From assembly GCA_023388075.1 (NCBI GenBank), contig JAEWGX010000016.1, positions 1 to 64,000 of the forward strand: a stretch of DNA of 64,000 bases, given 5' to 3'. This document shows, piece after piece, positions 58,518 through 64,000 of this stretch. Under the pieces are notes generated by a model. The model ran no database searches and was not told where the DNA came from. It was given only the letters and a program-made list of their open reading frames with translations. Position numbers and translations under genes: made by a program. Numbering within the stretch: position 1 is the first letter of the stretch; each line of letters begins with the position of its first letter. The DNA comes from Pseudomonadota bacterium (GTDB lineage: Bacteria > Pseudomonadota > Gammaproteobacteria > Burkholderiales > Burkholderiaceae_E).

Positions 58518-58644
58518 GGGCTTCTCCGCGGATGTGCAAATTGCACATTTGATGCAGAGAAGGAGCAAAGCGGGTGCCCGAGGTTCTCGCGGAGGACGTA
58601 CCTCGCCAGCCTGAGAGCCAGCCCGCCGGACCGGCAACGGTGCC

Positions 58645-60168
58645 TCACGGCTCCGGCGGAAGCGGCGCCCGATGGCGATAGGGCAGGCTGGCGAAATCGA
58701 GGCAGGCCGGGCCTGGCGCGTCGACGTCGATGATCTCGACGCAGGCGGCACCGGCCGCCGCGCGAAAGTGGTTCTTGCCCTTGACGAGCAGAAGCCGCTC
58801 GCGGGCAAGGTCGATGCCGTGCAGCGCAAAGAATGCCGGATCGATGCCCGGATCCACCCGGCTGGTGACGAGAATCCGGATGTTCGGCCGGCCCGCCACC
58901 GCCAGCACCACGGTCGGTCCGAGATGGAGGTCGGCGCCGTCCAGCAGCGTCGCGGTTCCGCGATACCGTCCCTCGGTAAACCGCAGCGGCTCCACCCGGG
59001 CCACGACCGCTTCGCCGAACTGGACGCCGTGCCGCGCCCCGAGCCGGGCGTCGAACGGGTGGCCGATCCCGGCCTGGCTTGCCTGCTCGACCAGGTCGGC
59101 GTCTGCGAAGCTCGCGAAGACGCAAGGGACCGCGGGTGACGCCTCCAGCAGCGCGGCGAGCAGGCCCGGCGTGTCCGCCGCGCCGCCGGAATACGGGTTG
59201 TCGGCGGCATCGGTGATGCCGATCAACCCGGCCGTGGTACTGGCGAGCGCGCGGGCGATGCCTTCGCGCGGGGATGGCAGCCGGATGTGAAAGTCGTCTC
59301 GCGAGGCGCGGATCGCATCGGCCAGCCGCCGGGCGGCGTTCCGGGCGAGCGCTCCGTCGGCATCCCGGTCCGCGTCGCTGAAGACCATCGCGCTTGCGCC
59401 GGCATGCGCCGCATCCGCATAGGGAAAGCCACCGAACACGGAAGCCGCCACGATGCCGTCCTCGTCTTCGGCCCGGGCGGCGAGCGCCTGCAGTCGCCGC
59501 ATCGGTCCGTCCGCCGTCCGCATGTTGATGCTGGGCAGCAGCACGCCGGTGTTCTCGATCCGGCCGACGGTCCGCATGCCGCGCTCGACGAGCCGGGCCA
59601 GCCGTTCCAGCGTACGGGCGGCGACGTCGCGCATGTCCAGGTGGGGATGAGTGCGGTAGCCGCCTGCGACGGTCAGCAGCTCGCCAAGGCGCGGATGCAT
59701 GTTCGCATGCATGTCGAAGGTCGCGGCAAGCGGGACCCGCGGCAGGCGGGCGCGGATCGCCGCCACCAGGTCCAGTTCGGGCCTGGGGCGGCTCACGGTC
59801 ATCGCGGCGCCGTGGAGGCTGAGATAGACGGCGTCCACGCCGCCGGCGGCGAGGGCGCTATCCAGGTCGGCCAGGACCTCGGCAAGGAACGCTTCGAACA
59901 CGGCGTCGTCGATCGGACCGGACGGAATGGCCGCGGCGCACCGGGAGACCGCGAGGCGCCACTCGGGGTGGTGCCGCGCGAAGGGCGGCAGCGCGGCAAG
60001 CTCGTGGTTGCTTCCCGCCGCCCGCTCGATCGCCTCGCTGGCCCTGAACCACTCGTGCCGCTCGAACGCAGCGCGATCCGCGATCAGCGGGCCGAACGAG
60101 TTGCCCTCGTGGAAGAAGCGGGCAACGAAGAGGCGTCGCCCGGTGTGGTCGCCCCGGATTGCATTCAT
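58645..60168 (-). CDS. M81 family metallopeptidase (MlrC/DUF1485-like)
   Basis: A 507-residue protein of the M81 peptidase family, named for microcystinase MlrC. FVARFFHEGNSFGPL at the start, VDAVYLSLHGAAMTVSRPRP, ATFDMHANMHPRLGEL (conserved acidic and histidine metal residues), GGYRTHPHLDMRDVAART and TDAADNPYSGGAADTPGLL are typical. The C-terminal MlrC-like domain occupies about 300-500. Most members act on small amides or peptides of unknown identity. Confidence 0.92.
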   Translation of the reverse strand: MNAIRGDHTGRRLFVARFFHEGNSFGPLIADRAAFERHEWFRASEAIERAAGSNHELAALPPFARHHPEWRLAVSRCAAAIPSGPIDDAVFEAFLAEVLADLDSALAAGGVDAVYLSLHGAAMTVSRPRPELDLVAAIRARLPRVPLAATFDMHANMHPRLGELLTVAGGYRTHPHLDMRDVAARTLERLARLVERGMRTVGRIENTGVLLPSINMRTADGPMRRLQALAARAEDEDGIVAASVFGGFPYADAAHAGASAMVFSDADRDADGALARNAARRLADAIRASRDDFHIRLPSPREGIARALASTTAGLIGITDAADNPYSGGAADTPGLLAALLEASPAVPCVFASFADADLVEQASQAGIGHPFDARLGARHGVQFGEAVVARVEPLRFTEGRYRGTATLLDGADLHLGPTVVLAVAGRPNIRILVTSRVDPGIDPAFFALHGIDLARERLLLVKGKNHFRAAAGAACVEIIDVDAPGPACLDFASLPYRHRAPLPPEP

Positions 60169-60209
60169 GAATCGAGTCTAGCGCGACGGCCTGGTTCCCC
60201 GGCAGCCTC

Positions 60210-60884
60210 TTAGCCGAGGCCGTCGTCTCCCATGTCGAGCCGTGCCTGGGCTGGCGCCGTGGCTCGAGCCTTGGGTGGCAACGGAGCCGCCGCGCTGGTG
60301 AACTCGTCGGGCGGCATCTCCTGGAGGAACGCTTTCGGGTCGTCGGCGTGCAACCATGCCAGCCGCTGGCTCGGCGGCACGACCACGAGGCTGCGCTTCT
60401 CGTCGCCCGGCCGATGGAACCTTCCCATGATCGGGTGTCCGTCCGCGTTGATGGTCAACATGGAGAACGAGTGCAGCGTCTCGCCGCCGGGCGGCCGCCA
60501 CGTGTCCCAGAGGGCGGCCACGGTGAAGAGCTCGCCGTCGCGGCGGTCGATCCGCCATCGAATCGGCCTGCCGGTCGCATAGTCCGGCTCGAAGAAGGCG
60601 TTCATCGGCACCAGCGCGAGCTGCCGGCGTCGCCACGCGCCACGGTAGGTGGGTCGCGAGTCGACCGTCTCCGAGCGGGCGTTGTAGGTTCGGCGGAAGT
60701 CCTTGCCGTCCTTGGAGAAGTACGGCACCAGTCCGAACAGGGCGAGCCGCCATTCCATGTCGCCGATCAGGATCGGCCCCTTGTAGCCCGGCCAGAGCTC
60801 TGCCTCGTAATCGAAGGTCGGCGGCTCGAGGTCGAGGCGTTGGCGGATCTCGTCGCGGACCGTGGTGACGTAGTTGGTGCACAT
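60210..60884 (-). CDS. SOS response-associated peptidase (SRAP/HMCES, YedK-like)
   Basis: A 224-residue SRAP protein. It begins MCTNYVTTVRDEI; Cys2 would be exposed after Met removal and form the covalent link to abasic DNA. NARSETVDSRPTYRGAWRRR, FFEPDYATGRPIRWRI and the conserved histidine in PIMGRFHRPGDEKRS complete the active site. HMCES/YedK shields abasic sites in single-stranded DNA. It stands just before the leftward hydrolase gene (7 bp gap). Confidence 0.92.
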   Translation of the reverse strand: MCTNYVTTVRDEIRQRLDLEPPTFDYEAELWPGYKGPILIGDMEWRLALFGLVPYFSKDGKDFRRTYNARSETVDSRPTYRGAWRRRQLALVPMNAFFEPDYATGRPIRWRIDRRDGELFTVAALWDTWRPPGGETLHSFSMLTINADGHPIMGRFHRPGDEKRSLVVVPPSQRLAWLHADDPKAFLQEMPPDEFTSAAAPLPPKARATAPAQARLDMGDDGLG

Positions 60885-60891
60885 CGCGGCG

Positions 60892-61749
60892 CTATCGTAG
60901 CGGCTCGATCGCGCGGCGCCACCAGTCCAGGTTCACGCGGCCAGGCCAATCGTTGTGGGCCGCGCCCTCGATCACCAGGAGCGTCTTCGGCTCGGGTAGC
61001 GCTTCGTGCAACGCCATCCCGAAGCGCGCGGGAACGATGCGGTCGTTCGATGCGACCACGACGGTCGTCGGCAGGCCTGCGGCAGCGAGATGGGCGACGC
61101 TGTCGTAGCGGTCCTTCAGGAGCCAGGTCACCGGCAGCCACGGATAGTGGTACGCAGCGACGTTCGCGAGCCGGTCCCACGGCGTAATGAGGAGGACCCC
61201 CGAGACGCGGGTGTCCCCATCCGGAGCGCCGGTCGCGGCAGCCCCCGCGGCCGCGGCGGCTACCCCGGCCCCGAGCGACTCTCCGACCAGCAGGATGGGC
61301 TCGCCAAAGGCCCTTCGGGCCATCCCGATCGTCTCGACGGCGTCCGCAACCAGGCTCGACTCGCCAAGCGCCCCGCCGCGCGGTCCGTAACCCGGGTACT
61401 CCGCCAGCAGCACGCGCCAGCCGAGCGGCGCCAGCACCTCGACATACCAGCGTCGATGGCCGGCGTGACCGGCGTTGCCATGGAAGACGACCGCGGTGCC
61501 CCGCGCCGGTGGCCATGCGTCTGCGGCACCGGCGGGTTCGGCCACGAGCCCGCGAAACTCCGTGGCGGACGGCCAGGCGACGAGCCCGTCGACAGCGACT
61601 TCGGCGACGGCCGCAGGGGCGGGGTGATAGAGCAGCCGGTGCTGCAGCGACGTGAGGAGCACCGCTATCAGGACGTAGACGAGCCCCAGCAGGGCGGTCG
61701 GAACGATGAGCCTGCGGGTGATCGCGCGGGACGCATGGGCATGGGCCAC
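60892..61749 (-). CDS. Membrane-anchored alpha/beta hydrolase (YfhR-like)
   Basis: A 285-residue alpha/beta hydrolase with an N-terminal membrane helix (RLIVPTALLGLVYVLIAVLL). The active-site elements are VVFHGNAGHAGHRRWY, LLAEYPGYGPRGG and the nucleophile elbow LLVGESLGAGVA; the acid (ASNDRIVP) and His (GAAHNDWPG) follow. It starts with GTG at 61749, two bases after the DUF2784 stop, and is thus the third gene of the CadR operon. Substrate unknown. Confidence 0.88.
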   Translation of the reverse strand: MAHAHASRAITRRLIVPTALLGLVYVLIAVLLTSLQHRLLYHPAPAAVAEVAVDGLVAWPSATEFRGLVAEPAGAADAWPPARGTAVVFHGNAGHAGHRRWYVEVLAPLGWRVLLAEYPGYGPRGGALGESSLVADAVETIGMARRAFGEPILLVGESLGAGVAAAAAGAAATGAPDGDTRVSGVLLITPWDRLANVAAYHYPWLPVTWLLKDRYDSVAHLAAAGLPTTVVVASNDRIVPARFGMALHEALPEPKTLLVIEGAAHNDWPGRVNLDWWRRAIEPLR

Positions 61750-61751
61750 CG

Positions 61752-62177
61752 TCAGGCCGGGTACGGCGGCCGCCGCGGCGCTGCACCGTCGGCCGGGACG
61801 GACGGCGGAAAGCGCCACCACATCGCCACGACCAGCAGGACGAAGAGCGTGTAGGCGGCGGTGAACGCCCACGGCGGCGCGTCGTGGAACAGGAGGGCGC
61901 CCAGCCAGGACTCGATGAAGCCCTTCTCGTAGGGCGACTCCCCCGCATGCCGCCTCAGCCAGCTCTCCAGCGTCGTCAGGGGGCAGACGGTGCCGAGCCA
62001 CGATTGCGTCGCGACCACGGCCGCGAGCACGACGTGGCAGAGGCGCAGGCCGATGCCGTCGAGGCCGCGCCGGCCGCGAACCGCGCCGGTGACGACCAGG
62101 ATCGGATAGCCCACCACGAAAGCGGCCACCGCGACATGGAGCGCGAGCACGAGGTCCGCGAGAAGCTGCCAGCTCAT
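61752..62177 (-). CDS. DUF2784 membrane protein
   Basis: A 141-residue protein with four hydrophobic helices: LADLVLALHVAVAAFVVGYP, CHVVLAAVVATQSWLGTVCP, FIESWLGALLFHDAPPWAFT and YTLFVLLVVAMWWRF. LTTLESWLRRHAG and YEKGFIESWLG between helices are DUF2784 family markers. No function is established. It overlaps the stop of the upstream cadR gene by 4 bp (ATGA), so it is tightly coupled to a metal sensor. Confidence 0.88.
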   Translation of the reverse strand: MSWQLLADLVLALHVAVAAFVVGYPILVVTGAVRGRRGLDGIGLRLCHVVLAAVVATQSWLGTVCPLTTLESWLRRHAGESPYEKGFIESWLGALLFHDAPPWAFTAAYTLFVLLVVAMWWRFPPSVPADGAAPRRPPYPA

Positions 62178-62662
62178 CGGCCTGCCGTCTTGCTCCGCGC
62201 TTCGCCGACGTGATGGCTGCCGTGCACATGGCCGAGCCGCGCAGGCGGCTGGGCTGCCGCCGGCTCCGCCGCCGCGGCTTCCAGGCCCCCGATGATGCCG
62301 CAATCGCTCGCGCCGACCGCGTCCGGGCATTGCTCCCGCAGCCGGCGCAGCTGCTGGCGCAACGCCTTCAGCTCGCGGATGCGCTCCTCGACATGGCCGA
62401 TGTGCTCGTCGAGCAGCTGGTTCACCACGCCGCAGTCGTCGCCCGGCGCATCCCTGAAGCGAAGGAGCACCCGGATCTCTTCCAGCGTCATGTCGAGCGA
62501 GCGGCAATGCCGGATGAAGGCAAGCCGTTCCAGCTGCTCCTCGCCGTAGACGCGATAGTTCGCGGCGGTGCGCGGCGCTTCCGGCAGCAGGCCCTCGCGC
62601 TCGTAGTAGCGGATGGTTTCGACGGGCGTAGCCGCCGCGCGTGCCAGTTCCCCGATCTTCAT
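62174..62662 (-). CDS. cadR: CadR-type Cd(II)/Pb(II)-responsive MerR regulator
   Basis: A 162-residue MerR-family sensor. The DNA-binding end is MKIGELARAAATPVETIRYY. The metal-sensing cysteines are Cys77 (RDAPGDDCGVV), Cys112 and Cys121 (EQCPDAVGASDCGI), as in CadR/PbrR proteins, and the dimerisation helix lies between them. A His-rich tail (HVHGSHHV) could add metal sites, as in Pseudomonas CadR. It is divergent from corA and leads DUF2784 and a hydrolase, instead of the CadA ATPase usually controlled. Confidence 0.93.
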   Translation of the reverse strand: MKIGELARAAATPVETIRYYEREGLLPEAPRTAANYRVYGEEQLERLAFIRHCRSLDMTLEEIRVLLRFRDAPGDDCGVVNQLLDEHIGHVEERIRELKALRQQLRRLREQCPDAVGASDCGIIGGLEAAAAEPAAAQPPARLGHVHGSHHVGEARSKTAGR

Positions 62663-62745
62663 CCGAGCGATTTTACCGCCGCCCCCCGACGATAGCCCCG
62701 AATGACGCCGCGTTACCATGGCGCGGCGATGCATGGAGGGTCGGC

Positions 62746-63714
62746 GTGCTCATCAACTGCGTGGTGTATGGGGACGGAAGGCGCCTGCGGGAGATCTCGA
62801 TCCAGGAGATTCACGAGTGGCGCGGTCGTCCCGACTGCTTCGTCTGGGTCGCGCTCCACGATCCTTCGCATGCCGAGCTTGCCGAGCTGCAGGAGATCTT
62901 CGGGCTGCATGACCTGGCCATCGAGGACGTCATCCAGCGCGACCAGCGCCCGAAGATCGAGGACTACGACGGGACGCTCTTCGCCGTGGTCCACATGGTC
63001 GATTTCGACGGGAAGCAGGTCCAGGTGGGCGAGGTCAACGTCTTCGTCGGACCGGGCTTCGCGCTGTCCGTGCGCAACGGCAGCCAGCGCAGCCTGCAGG
63101 GCGTGCGCGAGCAGGCCGAGCGTGATCCGGAGCTCCTCGCCCATGGACCGGGCTATGTCATCTATGCGCTGGTCGATGCCATCGTCGACCTGTACTTCCC
63201 GGTGGTGGAAGCGCTGGAACACCAGCTCGAGGCGATCGAGGCGACCATGTTCGCGGCCGAGGACACGCGCGACAACGTGCGCCGCCTGTACCACCTGAAG
63301 CAGCAGGTGGAGCGGCTGCGGCATTCGGTCGCGCCGCTTGGCGACGCGATCGCCAAGCTGTTCGGCGCTGCCCGGGTCCCGGGAGTCGTCGCGGCCACCG
63401 AAAACTACTTCCGCGACGTGAGCGACCATCTCCAGTCGATCAGCGGCGCGATCGACCGCCTGCGCGACGCGATCGCCACGGCGATCCATGCGAACCTGAC
63501 CCTGGTCACCATCGAGCAGAGCGACATCTCGAAGCGGCTCGCGGCCTGGGCGGCGATCTTCGCGGCCATGACGGCGCTGGCGGGCATCTGGGGCATGAAC
63601 TTCCGGAACATGCCGGAGCTCGACTGGCGGTTCGGCTATCCGGCGGCGCTGATCGCCATGGGGGTGGTCGCGGTGCTGCTCTATCGGCGCTTCCGTCGCG
63701 CGGGCTGGATCTAG
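62746..63714 (+). CDS. corA: CorA family divalent-cation transporter
   Basis: A 322-residue Mg/Co/Ni-type channel. The long N-terminal cytoplasmic domain carries LEAIEATMFAAEDTRDNVRR and LKQQVERLRHSVAPL, followed by two C-terminal helices with the selectivity motif GMN (IWGMNFRNMPELDW). GTG at 62746, behind GGAGG at 62735-62739, was preferred to the upstream ATG because homologues begin LINCVVYGDGR. It is divergent from cadR by 83 bp, so both may respond to metals. Confidence 0.95.
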   Translation: MLINCVVYGDGRRLREISIQEIHEWRGRPDCFVWVALHDPSHAELAELQEIFGLHDLAIEDVIQRDQRPKIEDYDGTLFAVVHMVDFDGKQVQVGEVNVFVGPGFALSVRNGSQRSLQGVREQAERDPELLAHGPGYVIYALVDAIVDLYFPVVEALEHQLEAIEATMFAAEDTRDNVRRLYHLKQQVERLRHSVAPLGDAIAKLFGAARVPGVVAATENYFRDVSDHLQSISGAIDRLRDAIATAIHANLTLVTIEQSDISKRLAAWAAIFAAMTALAGIWGMNFRNMPELDWRFGYPAALIAMGVVAVLLYRRFRRAGWI

Positions 63715-63795
63715 GAGCTGCCAGTCGCCCGTATCGGTCTTCCCGCCGTGGGTCCGTCCTTTGCCGTGGAGGCTTCCCCATCTGGAGAACGCCCC

Positions 63796-63873
63796 ATGAC
63801 ACAGCCACGACATCCTTCCATGGCGCACTCGACCGCGCAGTGGCCCGCAGCCGCGTCCGGGAGCCGGCCATGA
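63796..63873 (+). CDS. Possible 25-codon leader ORF of the alcohol dehydrogenase gene
   Basis: ATG at 63796 behind GGAG opens 25 codons (MTQPRHPSMAHS... with a Pro/Ala/Ser-rich end). The TGA (63871-63873) overlaps the next gene's ATG (63870-63872). The overlap and ribosome-binding site suggest translational coupling, but codon use is weakly informative at this length. Confidence 0.4.
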   Translation: MTQPRHPSMAHSTAQWPAAASGSRP

Positions 63874-64000
63874 GGGCCCTCTGCTGGCACGGCAAGCACG
63901 ACATCCGTTGCGATACCGTCCCGGATCCGAGCATCGAGGACCCACGCGACGCGATCGTGAAGGTCACCAGTTGCGCGATCTGCGGCTCGGACCTCCATCT
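63870..64000 (+). CDS. Zinc-dependent alcohol dehydrogenase, N-terminal part (partial)
   Basis: The first 43 codons of a medium-chain dehydrogenase cut by the window end. RALCWHGKHDIRCDTVPDPS opens the GroES-like domain, and VTSCAICGSDLHL carries the first catalytic-zinc Cys and the SDLH motif. The sequence is of the type seen in glutathione-independent formaldehyde dehydrogenase and similar Zn-ADHs. Substrate cannot be told from the fragment. Confidence 0.9.
   Translation, partial: MRALCWHGKHDIRCDTVPDPSIEDPRDAIVKVTSCAICGSDLH

Noticed and set aside
1..64000. CRISPR array, toxin-antitoxin or defence island
   Set aside because: No regularly spaced repeats, Cas genes or recognised defence families were found. 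The only tandem repeat is the 83-bp unit at 21.1-21.3 kb, which lacks spacers.

Overview
The window is very GC-rich and densely coded, with short intergenic gaps and many 1-4 bp stop/start overlaps. From about 1.4 kb to the end it looks like a betaproteobacterial (Burkholderiales-like) chromosome. The evidence is gene order and content: pyrG-kdsA-DUF1330-eno-ftsB, dapA-bamC, cysS-alkA-accA-tilS-lysC-tRNA-Ser, two Bug-type (tripartite tricarboxylate family) binding proteins, and an RND pump with its repressor. The first ~1.35 kb is different. It holds the end of a SteA-like gene, mctB and the start of pyrG in the order typical of mycobacteria, Gordonia and relatives. The pyrG reading frame changes from an actinobacterial-type to a betaproteobacterial-type sequence inside one conserved block (about 1342-1404). 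I read this as a chimeric contig joined in conserved pyrG DNA, or less likely as a real inter-phylum recombination.

Layout. 1-1.35 kb: actinobacterial steA/mctB/pyrG start. 1.4-11.2 kb: nucleotide, Kdo, glycolysis, division and tRNA genes (pyrG, kdsA, eno, ftsB, hslO, yciV- and yciO-like genes, trpS). 11.2-12.1 kb: a deletion scar with remnants of three genes (DUF2798, flavodoxin-like, DUF2938) beside a MerR-family regulator. 12.1-15.0 kb: a PAS-GGDEF-EAL protein with altered EAL residues. 15.0-18.7 kb: a methyltransferase, dapA, bamC and a metallo-beta-lactamase-fold hydrolase. 18.7-26.2 kb: leftward genes including roxA, a metallophosphoesterase, mutS and an FkbM methyltransferase; an 83-bp tandem repeat that carries ribosome-binding-site/start-codon units lies at the 5' end of roxA.

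26.3-32.3 kb is metabolic: a sugar-type ABC importer with binding protein and two permeases but no ATPase gene beside it, then an Lrp-type regulator divergent from an ornithine cyclodeaminase-arginase pair. 32.3-41.1 kb holds a Bug protein, a lytic transglycosylase, and a tripartite RND efflux operon divergent from a TetR repressor across a clear palindromic operator. 41.1-54.0 kb is housekeeping (pcp, suhB, trmJ, lpxH, cyclophilin, cysS, alkA-like, accA, tilS, lysC), a PAS-GGDEF cyclase, a second Bug protein and tRNA-Ser(GCU). 54.1-64 kb is more accessory: cytochrome b561, a large membrane-spanning patatin-like protein, small envelope proteins, an M81 peptidase, an SRAP/HMCES protein, a CadR-DUF2784-hydrolase operon, corA and the start of a zinc alcohol dehydrogenase.

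I found no CRISPR array, rRNA, prophage, intact insertion sequence or recognised defence system. The observations most worth checking are the pyrG junction, the 83-bp start-site repeats, the serial deletion scar, the regulatory architecture upstream of ocd and of the RND operon, and the degenerate EAL domain.
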